Assembly: GCF_003289925.1 (NCBI RefSeq)
Contig: NZ_QLZQ01000004.1
Location: 186,001 to 250,000, forward strand
Source: Planococcus maitriensis
GTDB taxonomy: Bacteria > Bacillota > Bacilli > Bacillales_A > Planococcaceae
Direction: 5' to 3'
DNA: 64,000 bases
The notes under the pieces were generated by a model that saw nothing but the letters and a program-made list of their open reading frames with translations, was not told the origin of the DNA and did not search any database. A program made the translations under genes and the position numbers. Positions 42,584 through 52,001 of the stretch are shown here, piece after piece. Every line of letters starts with the position of its first letter. The first letter of the stretch is position 1.

Positions 42584-44065
42584 ATGACAAAACGCATATT
42601 GGTCGTCGGCGCCGGCATCGGCGGATTGACGGCCGGCTCCTTGCTGGCAAAAGAAGGCTATGAAGTGACCGTGCTCGAAGCCGCAGTTGAACTCGGCGGC
42701 TGCGCCGGAAAATATAAGCGCCACCCGTACCTATTCCCGGTCGGCGCCACCCTCGGCATGGGACTCGAACCCGGCGGCATCCATGAACGCGTATTCCGCC
42801 ATCTCGGAAAGCAAATGGAACTCGAACCGCTCGAGCGGGTGATGGAAATGGTCCACCCTACAGGAACTTTCGTTTTCCATAAAGACCGCAGGACACATGT
42901 GCGGGAACTTGCTAATCATTTTCCAGAGCATAAAACCGCCATCCTATCGTTCTATGCGGAACTATACCGCACGGCGCGCATCACCCGCACATTAATGGGG
43001 CCGCTGCCTGCGCTGCCGCCAGCCAATGCGCGGGAATGGGCGGCGCTCGTGAAAGCTTTACGCCCGGTTCACTTGCGCCTGCTGCCGAAATTCTACCTGA
43101 CGCTCGGCGACGTGTTGAAAAAGCACGGCCTCGACGAACTCGATGCGTTCCGCCATGTGCTCGATGGGCTGTTGATCGACAGCATGCAGACGACAACGGA
43201 AGATGTCTCGTATCTGCTCGCGGCAGTGGCGCTCGACATTTACCATGAAGGCGCTTATTACGTCCCGGGCGGCTTGTACCGTTTTGCGGAATTGATGGCG
43301 GACAGCATCAAGGAAAACGGCGGCAAAGTGAAAAAGCCGCGCACCGTCCAGACGCTCGAGTATCAAGAAGGCGTCTGGCATGCCAGCGACCATCGCGGCA
43401 ATTCCTACGAAGCGGACGCCGTCGTCTTCAATGCGCCGATCCAGTTATTGACCGAGCTATTGCCGGTCGATCATCACCGCCGACTGAAGCGCCCGCTGCG
43501 AGAAGGCATCGGCACCGAAACCTGGACGACCTTGACTTTGTATTTGGCGATCGACGCAGAGAAACTGGCAGAACCCCTTCCCGAGTTCCGCCAGCTTTCG
43601 AGCGGTGCGGCTATGGACGAAGGGCATCATTTCTTCATGTCGGCCTCGCGGATGGATGACCGGTTGCGCGCTCCCAAAGGCTTCCAGACGGTGACCATTT
43701 CGACGCACTCGAAGCCGGGCTATTGGCAGTCGCAGGAAGATTACGAAGCGATGCGCACAGAACTGTCGGAACGCATGCTGCACTTGATCGAGCAGCATAT
43801 CCCAGGATTCCGTTCGGCGATCGTCCATGTCGAAAGCGGCGCCCCGCTCGCCTGGCAGCATTATACCGGACGTCCGAACGGCTATGTGGGCGGCTTCGCG
43901 CAGACTTTGGATGCGGCATTGTTCAAGTCCATTTCGCATCATAGCGGGTTGCCCGGGCTGTATTTAACTGGCGACCATATCTTCCCGGGCGGCGGCACGA
44001 TCGGCGTCGCCGCAAGTGGCATCCATTGCGCACGCTCAATTTCCGGAAAAGCTTTGCTGACGTAA
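42584..44065 (+). CDS. FAD-dependent oxidoreductase, phytoene desaturase/carotenoid oxidase type
   Basis: The roughly 493-residue protein has an N-terminal FAD Rossmann motif VVGAGIGGLTAGSLLAKEGYEVTVLE-like (about 5-30), GGCAGKYKRHPYLFPVG, and the C-terminal FAD region YLTGDHIFPGGGTIGVAASG (about 460-480). This is the CrtI/CrtN/CrtP and CrtISO plan; Planococcaceae make C30 carotenoids, but no crt genes lie nearby, so the substrate is open. ATG 42584 fits GAGGGG spacing better than 42581. Confidence 0.82.
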   Translation: MTKRILVVGAGIGGLTAGSLLAKEGYEVTVLEAAVELGGCAGKYKRHPYLFPVGATLGMGLEPGGIHERVFRHLGKQMELEPLERVMEMVHPTGTFVFHKDRRTHVRELANHFPEHKTAILSFYAELYRTARITRTLMGPLPALPPANAREWAALVKALRPVHLRLLPKFYLTLGDVLKKHGLDELDAFRHVLDGLLIDSMQTTTEDVSYLLAAVALDIYHEGAYYVPGGLYRFAELMADSIKENGGKVKKPRTVQTLEYQEGVWHASDHRGNSYEADAVVFNAPIQLLTELLPVDHHRRLKRPLREGIGTETWTTLTLYLAIDAEKLAEPLPEFRQLSSGAAMDEGHHFFMSASRMDDRLRAPKGFQTVTISTHSKPGYWQSQEDYEAMRTELSERMLHLIEQHIPGFRSAIVHVESGAPLAWQHYTGRPNGYVGGFAQTLDAALFKSISHHSGLPGLYLTGDHIFPGGGTIGVAASGIHCARSISGKALLT

Positions 44066-44100
44066 AAAACACCCGCCCTCAGATTTGAGGGCGGGTGTTG
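44066..44100. terminator. Rho-independent terminator after the FAD oxidoreductase gene
   Basis: ACACCCGCCCTC / GAGGGCGGGTGT is a perfect hairpin with A run before it. Confidence 0.85.
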
Positions 44101-44151
44101 ATCGTTTGTCATGCTAGGCTTCCACTAGATAAGGTATTCACTCATTACTGC

Positions 44152-45135
44152 TTACTGCACTTGCCCCGCATTCAAGATTTGTGTCCAGTTTTCACCGGCA
44201 TCCTGTGTTTGCCACGCATGGCCCTTGACGGTGTAAATCGCCAACTGCTCCGGATTTTCCGGATGCTGCGCAACATAGACAACTCCGTCTTCCGTCATCT
44301 CCGGCAAGGAAATCTCCTGCTCCTCGCCTGACAAGTCGCGTTTCACCAGTTTTGCCTGTTCACTGTACGTGCCATAATAAAGCGCGTCTTCACTGAAGAA
44401 TGCGGCCGTTCCGAGTTCACCTTCCGTGATGCGCGTGAAGCTCTCGCCGCCATCTTCAGACAAGAAGATTCCCTGGTTCGACGCTGCTGCGATCATCATC
44501 GAATCGTCGGGATGCATCGCAAGATAGGTCACTTTCCCGTCAAGCCCTTCTGCTGCTGTCTGCTGCCAGGTCTCTCCGGCATCGTCGCTGCGGTGGAAGC
44601 CGGTTTCCATTTCGGAATTCGCCTGCGGATTGAAGACGAATAAATTATTCGTATTGTAGCCGACTGCCATTTCATGAAAATCCGTTTCTCCTTCAAATCC
44701 GAGGTCTTCGAAAGTTTCTCCCCCATCATCGCTGCGTTTGATGCCGAGCGGATTTTGCATGCCGGATTGCATATCAGGATGCCCTGATGACACAAAACCG
44801 GTTGCTGTCGCATTAAAGCCCATGAAATCATGGTATTGATCTTCGATTTCCGTCCACTTTCCGTCGCGGTGCACTTTCAATCCATGATGCGAAGCGAAAT
44901 ACAATCCGCCGTTTTCTTCGATATAACCCATGCCATGGACATGGTCCATCACGCCGTCAAACGGGACTTCAAGCTCCATGGCTGCACTATCCACAGCCGA
45001 AGCGGTTTCGGTTTCTTCAGCGGATTCAGTTGCCGTGTCGGTTGGATCTTCTGTTTCCTGTTGAGCCGTTTCTGCGCTGCAAGCTGAAATGAACAGCCCG
45101 GCTGCCATGACCGGCCATAACCAGTTCTTTTTCAT
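44152..45135 (-). CDS. F510_1955-family lipoprotein, BNR/sialidase-like beta-propeller
   Basis: The 327-residue protein has a lipobox (LFISACS), a Thr/Glu-rich linker and repeated propeller motifs of BNR type: SDDGGETFEDLG, SDDAGETWQQ, SEDGGESFTRI and TQDAGENWTQI. It begins its propeller with HVHGMGY, typical of F510_1955-family proteins annotated as glycosylhydrolases; no catalytic function is proven. It is divergent from the YdhK-like lipoprotein gene. Confidence 0.85.
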   Translation of the reverse strand: MKKNWLWPVMAAGLFISACSAETAQQETEDPTDTATESAEETETASAVDSAAMELEVPFDGVMDHVHGMGYIEENGGLYFASHHGLKVHRDGKWTEIEDQYHDFMGFNATATGFVSSGHPDMQSGMQNPLGIKRSDDGGETFEDLGFEGETDFHEMAVGYNTNNLFVFNPQANSEMETGFHRSDDAGETWQQTAAEGLDGKVTYLAMHPDDSMMIAAASNQGIFLSEDGGESFTRITEGELGTAAFFSEDALYYGTYSEQAKLVKRDLSGEEQEISLPEMTEDGVVYVAQHPENPEQLAIYTVKGHAWQTQDAGENWTQILNAGQVQ

Positions 45136-45298
45136 CGCTCGATCTTCCTCTCTGTTGTGCTATTTCTATAGTTTCATGGTCCGCATAAAAGGTCAACTAA
45201 TTGCGCAAAATGATGCATCTTTGTCACAAAATACATACTCCGCCACGTATCGGGTATGTGGCAAGTAGAACAAGATTTTCAGGAAATGAGGGAATTGC

Positions 45299-45925
45299 AT
45301 GATTAGGAAAAAACTCATGATGGGCAGCGCATCACTCGCAGCAGCCCTGACACTTGCCGCGTGCGGAGGCGAGGAAGCTGATAATTCATCCGCTCCCGAA
45401 GAACAAGCCGAAACGACCAACGAAGCAGGTGAAGTGCTCGAAGAGATCGATGACCCAGAAGAGCGCGAAGAAAGCGATGGCCATGAAGGCATGGACCACT
45501 CGAGCGATGGCGAAGTGCCAGACGAGTTGATGGAAGCCGATAATCCAACCTATGCCGTTGGGGATACGGCGACCATTCAAGCAGACCATATGCCGGGAAT
45601 GGATGGTGCCACAGCGACCATCGCCGGTGCATACGACACGACTGCCTACAGCGTCAGCTACACGCCGACAGACGGAGGGGCACCTGTCGAAAACCATAAA
45701 TGGGTGATTCATGAAGAACTTGAAGATGCGCAAGATGCCCCTTACACTGAAGGCGATGCCGTGACGCTCGCGGCTGACCATATGGAAGGCATGGAAGGCG
45801 CAAGTGCAGCAGTCGACAGTGCTGAAGAAACGACCGTCTATATGGTCGATTTCGAAAATACCGAAACCGGAGAGTCAGTCAGCAACCATAAATGGGTTAC
45901 AGAAAGCGAATTAACCGCTCAGTAA
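45299..45925 (+). CDS. YdhK-like lipoprotein with two DUF1541 repeats
   Basis: The 208-residue protein has a lipobox (LTLAACG), a long acidic linker with HEGMDHS, and two copies of a DUF1541 repeat (YAVGDTATIQADHMPGMDGA ... NHKWV and YTEGDAVTLAADHMEGMEGA ... NHKWV). The repeats contain conserved HM/GM motifs that suggest metal, perhaps copper, binding; family members often occur with copper genes. It is extracellular and membrane-anchored. Confidence 0.88.
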   Translation: MIRKKLMMGSASLAAALTLAACGGEEADNSSAPEEQAETTNEAGEVLEEIDDPEEREESDGHEGMDHSSDGEVPDELMEADNPTYAVGDTATIQADHMPGMDGATATIAGAYDTTAYSVSYTPTDGGAPVENHKWVIHEELEDAQDAPYTEGDAVTLAADHMEGMEGASAAVDSAEETTVYMVDFENTETGESVSNHKWVTESELTAQ

Positions 45926-45930
45926 CCAAA

Positions 45931-45962
45931 AGAATGCCTGGATTGTTCATCCAGGCATTTTA
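45931..45962. terminator. Bidirectional terminator between the YdhK-like gene and nagA
   Basis: AATGCCTGGAT / ATCCAGGCATT hairpin ending in the nagA 3' end. Confidence 0.85.
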
Positions 45963-47102
45963 ATTTGCCGAAAAAGCGATCTCCCCACGGCATACAGTCA
46001 ATTCCACTTCCAGCGCTTCCGTCATCAGCACGAGGTCGGCATCCATTCCGCGCGCAATCTTCCCTTTACCGTGAAGCCCGAGTGCCGCTGCGGCATTTCC
46101 GGAACTCATCTGTGCGAGTTCCGGCAAACTGCATTGCGCCAAATCGCGGACATTCCTGAGAGCCCGATCCATCGTCAATACACTTCCGGCGAGCCTCCCC
46201 GTCTGGATTCTTGCCCCCGTTTCATCGACCACCACGGTCTGGCCGCCGAGATCATAATTGCCATAGCCAAGGCCTTTGGCGCGCATCGCATCGGTAATCA
46301 GGATCAACCGCCCCGCACCGATCTGTTGATACGCCAGTTTCACCGCCGCTGGATGGCTATGGATCAAATCCGCGATCAACTCGACGCGGAAACGTGAATC
46401 CAGCATCGCTGCCCCCACCACGCCCGGTTCGCGGTGATGGAACGCCGTCATTTGATTGAATAGATGCGTCACATGCTGCGCGTTCGAGGCGACCGCTTGT
46501 TCATAAGTCGCCGCCGAATGCCCGATGGAGGCGATCACCCCCGACGCTTCGAGTCCCGCGATAAATTTATCCGCCCCTTCGAGCTCGGGCGCCAAGGTGA
46601 CGATGCGGATATGGCCGCCGCCCAGCACTTGCCAATGGTTGAATAAATCAAGCTCAGGTTTCAGGAAATGTTCGGGATTTTGTGCACCCGCCTGTTCCGG
46701 AGACAGAAACGGCCCTTCGAGATGGATCCCGAGCAATTCCGCTTCGCCGTCCGCGCTTCTATACTTCCCTGCCGTTTCGACAGCATGTGCGATGCGTCCT
46801 TCGGTTTGCGTCATCGTTGTCGCAACAAACGCCGTCACCCCTTCTTTCGGCAAAGCTTGCGCGATGCCCGACAGCGCCGCAGCGTCCGCATCCATCACAT
46901 CGAACCCGTTCGCCCCGTGCACATGGATATCGATGAACCCCGGCATCAGGATTTTGCCGCGCCCATCAAAGGCTTGCGCATCCTTAGCCACGAGCCCATG
47001 CCCCATTTTTTCGATACGCCCATCTGCGGTCAGCACATCTATCCGCTCTACACCATCCTCATCCACTACCAAAACATTTGAAAACAGAAGGCTTTTCCCC
47101 AT
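45960..47102 (-). CDS. nagA: N-acetylglucosamine-6-phosphate deacetylase
   Basis: The 380-residue protein has the amidohydrolase motifs of NagA: PGFIDIHVHGANGFDVMD (about 56-73), HLEGPFLSPEQAGAQNP (metal Glu), IGHSAATYEQA and HLFNQMTAFHHREPG (metal His), and the catalytic Asp in LITDAM. It yields glucosamine-6-phosphate and acetate from GlcNAc-6-P in cell-wall recycling. ATG 47102 is chosen because AAGGAGG lies just upstream. No nagB or GntR regulator is adjacent. Confidence 0.92.
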   Translation of the reverse strand: MGKSLLFSNVLVVDEDGVERIDVLTADGRIEKMGHGLVAKDAQAFDGRGKILMPGFIDIHVHGANGFDVMDADAAALSGIAQALPKEGVTAFVATTMTQTEGRIAHAVETAGKYRSADGEAELLGIHLEGPFLSPEQAGAQNPEHFLKPELDLFNHWQVLGGGHIRIVTLAPELEGADKFIAGLEASGVIASIGHSAATYEQAVASNAQHVTHLFNQMTAFHHREPGVVGAAMLDSRFRVELIADLIHSHPAAVKLAYQQIGAGRLILITDAMRAKGLGYGNYDLGGQTVVVDETGARIQTGRLAGSVLTMDRALRNVRDLAQCSLPELAQMSSGNAAAALGLHGKGKIARGMDADLVLMTEALEVELTVCRGEIAFSAN

Positions 47103-47309
47103 ATCCGTCCTCCTTGCTGCTTGATCAGCTATTGAATTGATTCCTGTCGCCCAAATAATGGACACATTCGAAAAATATGCTTTTTTAGCTCCATTATACA
47201 CAGGAAGGGTAAAATTCGCCCGGCCCTGCTTTCTTTCAAAGTTTTGCGACTGAAATTAAGGGAAACAAATTACATATACTTATCAATTTTCTGGAAAGAA
47301 GGAAAAGTT

Positions 47310-48275
47310 ATGAAAGAATTTATCAGCTTGTTGAAATTCGGGACCAAATTCGCTCTTTGGGCAGCTATTGTGAATACGATTGTCGCAATCATTAAAACTG
47401 CTGCTTACCTCATCACCGGCAATGTTGCGATGTTTGCAGAAATGATGCATAGCTTCGGCGATGCCGCTAACCAGTTTTTCGTCTTTATCGGCTCTGCCCT
47501 CAGCAAGAAGCAGCCGACCGAACGTTTTCCTGGCGGATTCGGGCGTTTAGTGAACTTGGTGCTACTGGGCGCAGTCCTTGTAGTCGGGGTGCTCGCTTAC
47601 GAAACGATCGTGGAAGGAATCCACCACATTTCAAATGCCGCCCATTCCGAGGACTGGTTCTGGCTTAATGTTGGTGTCTTGGGAGCGGCAGCGATACTCG
47701 AAGCCATTGTTCTTTATAAAGCCATGAAAGAAATCACCGCCCACTTGCCGAAAGAGGAAGTGAGCGGCTTTAAGATCATTCCCGCGAGCTACCGCCATGC
47801 CAAAGAGGCGAATCCGGCCACCAAGCTGGTCTTTTTGGAAGATAATGTAGCAGTCGGTGGTGCCCTATTGGCCTTGTTGGCCATTGTGGTCTCCACCTAT
47901 ACGCCTTTCCATAGCGCGACCGGCTATGCTTCCATCCTGATCGGGATCGCACTCATTGTCGTCGTCGGCCGTATTTTCTTGGACAATGCGGCCGGCGTAC
48001 TGGGTGTAGCGGATCTTGGTTTGCAAGCACGAATCGGCGCAAGGATCATGGAACATCCACAAATTAGGGACATCCAGGATCTGTATGCCATTAAAGAAGG
48101 GGATAGCCTGCATATTGAAATCAGGGTCGAAGTCGATCCGTCGATGACGATTGAAGAAGCAGACGAAATCCGGGATTATATCGAAGAGAAACTGAAAGAG
48201 AACATCAAGAATGTCACGGATGTCATCATTGAATTTGATGAAGATGACGGAACTGCAACTTGGTCAAACCTTTAA
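47310..48275 (+). CDS. Cation diffusion facilitator family transporter
   Basis: The 321-residue protein has CDF features: NVAMFAEMMHSFGDAANQFFVF (helix 2 with His/Asp metal ligands), FPGGFGRLVNL, and a second pair in helix 5 (VFLEDNVAVGGALLALL with Glu-Asp). The C-terminal cytoplasmic domain (about 245-320) is present. Substrates are Zn2+, Fe2+, Mn2+ or related ions. ATG 47310 follows AAAGAAGGAAAA. The PTERFPGGFGR type is close to the Fe/Mn subgroup, but specificity is open. Confidence 0.88.
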   Translation: MKEFISLLKFGTKFALWAAIVNTIVAIIKTAAYLITGNVAMFAEMMHSFGDAANQFFVFIGSALSKKQPTERFPGGFGRLVNLVLLGAVLVVGVLAYETIVEGIHHISNAAHSEDWFWLNVGVLGAAAILEAIVLYKAMKEITAHLPKEEVSGFKIIPASYRHAKEANPATKLVFLEDNVAVGGALLALLAIVVSTYTPFHSATGYASILIGIALIVVVGRIFLDNAAGVLGVADLGLQARIGARIMEHPQIRDIQDLYAIKEGDSLHIEIRVEVDPSMTIEEADEIRDYIEEKLKENIKNVTDVIIEFDEDDGTATWSNL

Positions 48276-48317
48276 AATGAAGGCATCCATTTTCATTGTA
48301 TTTGGATTCCGGATAAA

Positions 48318-48360
48318 AAAATGAAACCGCCAGGAAATTTCCTGGCGGTTTCATTTCATT
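48318..48360. terminator. Bidirectional terminator between the CDF gene and the TRAP permease
   Basis: AATGAAACCGCCAGGAAA / TTTCCTGGCGGTTTCATT is a near-perfect long hairpin. Confidence 0.92.
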
Positions 48361-48362
48361 CT

Positions 48363-50390
48363 TCAGGCCGCATTTGGCGACTGGTTTTTCTTGCGTGCAT
48401 TCATGTAATTCAAAGCGAAGATGCCGAGCACGATGATTAGGCCGATCGTGTCCGTCAAAGTTTCGGGAACAATTGTCATCAATGCCCCGGCACCAAGCAG
48501 GATTCGCGTCACGACATTCATGCGTGTCTGGAAATAGCCTTCCACCGCAGCACTGAGTGCGATGATTCCGATAATCGCCGTCACCGTGATCATGACGATC
48601 TCAATTATCGGCGGCAAGGCGAATTCTGTCGCGTTGACCGCCACATCCGTCGTATCGATCATCAGCATCGCTGGATTATAGACAAACAGGTACGGAATGA
48701 TGAACCCGGCGATGGCAAGCTTCAAGGCATTGAAGCCGGTTCGCATCGGATCCCCTCCCGCCACACCAGCCCCCGCAAAGGCGGCCAGTGCAACAGGAGG
48801 CGTGATGTTTGCGAAAATCCCGAAGTAGAACACGAACAAATGCGCGACGAGAACCGGGATGCCGAACTCGGCAAGTGCCGGTGCTGTCATGGTCGCTGTG
48901 ATGATGTATGCCGGAATGGACGGCAAGCCCATGCCAAGCACAATCGATGCAAGCATCGTCAGGAACAAAGTCCAGAACAGCGATCCTGCACCGAATGCCG
49001 TAATGGCAGACGTCATGACCGTTCCGAAGCTTGTCAGGCTGACGACGCCGATGATGATCCCAACGACCGCACAGGCGATCATGACGGAAAGTGATTGGCG
49101 CGCGCCGTTTTCAAGCGCTTCGAGGATATCGCGAACGCCCATGCGCGTCGATTTGCGGAACGCCGCGACGACGACTGTCAGGACGATTGTGTAGAAAGCG
49201 GCATAAGCGATCGGCATGCCGGTGTAGAGCATGAACACAAGCCCTACGATCGGCAATAGCAAATGCCCTTTTTCTTTCAATACTTCTTTCGTGCGCGGCA
49301 AGTCAGCTTTCGGAATACCGCGTAGGCTATCTTTGCCGGCGCGGAAATGGACTTGCATGATGACGCCGAGGAAATACAGGACCGCTGGCAACAGTGCAGC
49401 GAGCGCAATCGTGCCATAAGCGATGCCTGTCGTTTCTGCCATGATAAAGGCACTGGCGCCCATGATCGGCGGCAGGATTTGCCCGCCGACCGAAGCACTC
49501 GCTTCGACGGCACCTGCAAAGTTCCGGTGGTAGCCGATTTTTTTCATTAAGGGAATCGTGAACGCACCGGTTCCGACAACGTTTGCGATCGCGGAGCCAT
49601 TGATGCTGCCCATAAAGCCAGACGAGATGACCGCGACTTTCGCCGGGCCGCCCTGCTTGGATCCGGCAAGTGCCATCGCCAAGTCGTTAAACAATTGGCC
49701 CATTCCCGATTTCGCAAGGAAGGCGCCAAACAAGATGAACAGGAAGATGAATTGCAAGGAGGCGGAAATCGCCGTCGAATACAAACCTTCCGTCTTCAAA
49801 TACAGCTGGCCGAAAATATCGCCGAGGTCAAACGGCCGTGTCATGAGCATATCCGGCATCCACAAATTATGGCTGATGAACGGATAGACGAGGAACACGA
49901 GCGCGAGAATCGGCAAGATGATGCCGGTGACACGGCGTGCCGCTTCGAGAACCAGGACGACGGTCGCGATGGCCATGATAATGTCGAGCGTGTTCGGAAT
50001 CCCGCCGCGCGTCGTCATGATCGCTTCGTATTCGTAGATCAAATACCCGGCAGTGGCCAAACTGAATAAGAACAATATCCAGTCATAGAACGGGATGCGT
50101 GTCTTGTCCTGCTTCTTGAATGCCGGATAGACGAGGAACACAAGCCCCATCCCGACCGCTACGTGAATCGAGCGCGCCTGAAGCGCAGGCAGCGGATTGA
50201 ATGTCACCCAAAGGTGATAAAGGGAATAAGCGATGGCGATGGCCGCGATGGCGAAAACGATATTGCGGCTGCGCAGTTTACGGACTTTCGCATCCACATC
50301 GTATTTCTCCAGCACTTCCTGGTTGACGTTTTTATCTTCGGGATGTGCCGATACGCTCTCGACATCCAAATCCCGGTTATCTTTGGTCAT
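48363..50390 (-). CDS. TRAP transporter fused permease (4TM-12TM)
   Basis: The 675-residue protein joins the small DctQ-like part (four helices, about 45-170) to the large DctM-like part (about 180-640; QFIFLFILFGAFLAKSGMGQ, GSINGSAIANVVGTGAFTIPLMKK, VGGQILPPIMGASAFIMAE). This fused form belongs to the TAXI-TRAP systems that import carboxylates with Na+. ATG 50390 is chosen because GGAGG precedes it and ATGA overlaps the DUF1850 stop. Confidence 0.92.
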   Translation of the reverse strand: MTKDNRDLDVESVSAHPEDKNVNQEVLEKYDVDAKVRKLRSRNIVFAIAAIAIAYSLYHLWVTFNPLPALQARSIHVAVGMGLVFLVYPAFKKQDKTRIPFYDWILFLFSLATAGYLIYEYEAIMTTRGGIPNTLDIIMAIATVVLVLEAARRVTGIILPILALVFLVYPFISHNLWMPDMLMTRPFDLGDIFGQLYLKTEGLYSTAISASLQFIFLFILFGAFLAKSGMGQLFNDLAMALAGSKQGGPAKVAVISSGFMGSINGSAIANVVGTGAFTIPLMKKIGYHRNFAGAVEASASVGGQILPPIMGASAFIMAETTGIAYGTIALAALLPAVLYFLGVIMQVHFRAGKDSLRGIPKADLPRTKEVLKEKGHLLLPIVGLVFMLYTGMPIAYAAFYTIVLTVVVAAFRKSTRMGVRDILEALENGARQSLSVMIACAVVGIIIGVVSLTSFGTVMTSAITAFGAGSLFWTLFLTMLASIVLGMGLPSIPAYIITATMTAPALAEFGIPVLVAHLFVFYFGIFANITPPVALAAFAGAGVAGGDPMRTGFNALKLAIAGFIIPYLFVYNPAMLMIDTTDVAVNATEFALPPIIEIVMITVTAIIGIIALSAAVEGYFQTRMNVVTRILLGAGALMTIVPETLTDTIGLIIVLGIFALNYMNARKKNQSPNAA

Positions 50391-50854
50391 AATGTCTTCC
50401 CTCCTACATAATTCCATAAATGAATGTACTCGACCGAAATGCGGAACGTGCCGTAATCTTCAGCTAAGCTGTATAGCGGCATTTCCCGCCCGCCGGCACG
50501 GATCATGGTCTGGGCGTTTTCCGATACCGTTAAATTCAGTTCCTCGAATTCCCGGTCGATCCGCATATGGACAAATCCGTCATCCGACGGCAAAATCGTG
50601 CCATCTGACGGAACCCCTGCCCCGAATGTCCTGAAATGGGTTTCCGTCAGCCGAAGCATCTGCCCATCCCGTTCGTAGTATTCGCGCCATTCCTCTTTTT
50701 CGACCGAATGGATCCACGATAATTCGAATGCCTCTTCCTTCAAATAAAACCGCTCGCCATCTGTTTCAAAGGCAATGACCGGCAGTTTTATCAGCAGGAA
50801 AAAAAGGAGCACCGCAATGAATGCTCCTCCCCCCAAAAGCTTTTTATTGTTCAC
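50387..50854 (-). CDS. DUF1850 protein of the TAXI-TRAP operon
   Basis: The 155-residue protein has one N-terminal membrane helix (about 6-26) and an extracytoplasmic domain with SWIHSVEKEEWREYY and LTETHFRTFGAGVPSD, typical of DUF1850. Genes of this family nearly always stand between TAXI and fused permease genes, as here, with overlaps of 11 bp and 4 bp; its role in transport is not known. Confidence 0.88.
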   Translation of the reverse strand: MNNKKLLGGGAFIAVLLFFLLIKLPVIAFETDGERFYLKEEAFELSWIHSVEKEEWREYYERDGQMLRLTETHFRTFGAGVPSDGTILPSDDGFVHMRIDREFEELNLTVSENAQTMIRAGGREMPLYSLAEDYGTFRISVEYIHLWNYVGGKTL

Positions 50855-51827
50855 TATAGTAGCGTTCAGCGCCTGGGTGCAATGGCGCCACTAGGCCTTC
50901 CTGCGCTTTTTCAAGCGTGATGTCGGTTGCTGCCTGGTGGGAATTCCCGAGTGTTTCCAGGTTGTCGAAGAACGTCTGTGTCAATTTGTAGACATCGTCC
51001 TCGCTCATATCGGAACGGACGACCAAAGCATTCATGATCGCTGCAGTCGGAACCGCTTCTTCATTTCCATACGTGTCTGCTGGGATATCAAGCGCGACGA
51101 AATAGCTCTTGTCCTGTGCAATTTCCTCCACATCGGCAGGGTCGATTGACACCATGCGGATATCGAGTGTTTCGGAAAGCTCCAGAAGTGAAGCGTTCGG
51201 CAAGCCGCTCGTCAAGAACGCCGCGTCCAATTGCCCGGCACGCAAGCCGTCTGCCGCTTCTGCGTAGCCAAGGTAATCGACTTGGATGTCGTCATATGTG
51301 ATGCCATGCCCTTCAAGAAGTGTGCGGGCATTGACTTCGACTCCGGAGTTCTGGTCGCCGACTGCAATGCGTTTGCCGACAAGGTCATCGAAAGTTTCGA
51401 TGCCGGAATCCTCCGTCGTCACGATTTGCACATAGTTCGGGTATAATGCCGCGATCTGGTTGATTTTGTCTGTCGGTTCCGTGAAACTTTCTTCCCCGTT
51501 GACGGCCTGGCTGACAACGTCGCTCATCGTGAAGGCCATTTCGATTTTGTCTTCCTTCATCAAGTTAACGTTTTCAACGGATGCGCCGGTTGTCTGTGTG
51601 CGGGAGTTGACGCCGTATTCATTGCTGTAGACATCGGCAAGCGTTGAGCCGATGATGTTATAAGGGCCGGATGCCCCGCCCGTTGCGATTGTCACGATAT
51701 TCGATTCAAGGCCTTCTCCGCCGCCCTCACCGCCGCCGGATCCTGCTTCTTCTCCGCCGCCGCAAGCTGCAAGCGTCATCGCGCCAGCTACCACAGCCGT
51801 GAAAGCGCTTAATTTATATTTATTCAT
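50844..51827 (-). CDS. TAXI-family TRAP transporter solute-binding lipoprotein
   Basis: The 327-residue protein has a lipobox (MTLAACG), a Gly/Glu linker, and the TAXI fold with VTIATGGASGPYNIIGS (about 45-61), KRIAVGDQNSGVEVNARTLLEG and YPNYVQIV. It captures the substrate (glutamate-like or other carboxylates) outside and delivers it to the fused permease. ATG 51827 follows AGGAGGGGA. It is the first gene of the three-gene operon. Confidence 0.92.
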   Translation of the reverse strand: MNKYKLSAFTAVVAGAMTLAACGGGEEAGSGGGEGGGEGLESNIVTIATGGASGPYNIIGSTLADVYSNEYGVNSRTQTTGASVENVNLMKEDKIEMAFTMSDVVSQAVNGEESFTEPTDKINQIAALYPNYVQIVTTEDSGIETFDDLVGKRIAVGDQNSGVEVNARTLLEGHGITYDDIQVDYLGYAEAADGLRAGQLDAAFLTSGLPNASLLELSETLDIRMVSIDPADVEEIAQDKSYFVALDIPADTYGNEEAVPTAAIMNALVVRSDMSEDDVYKLTQTFFDNLETLGNSHQAATDITLEKAQEGLVAPLHPGAERYYSEQ

Positions 51828-52001
51828 CTGTTCCCCTCCTAATAGGTTTTTTACTATTATAAAGGACAATTTCCTTAAATAAAAGGCAATATTGCATATT
51901 CTCAGTTTTTATGAAGTTTTCCGAATACTTATTCACCTAAACTATCCCATTATCAGGAAAATACTAAGAAATCCTTACTTTTATTGGGTTTCTTACTAGT
52001 T

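Noticed and set aside
45180..45298. CsoR-type copper operator upstream of the YdhK-like gene
   Set aside because: Only a weak inverted repeat (GCCAC...GTGGC) is present; it does not match the CsoR consensus well enough to call.
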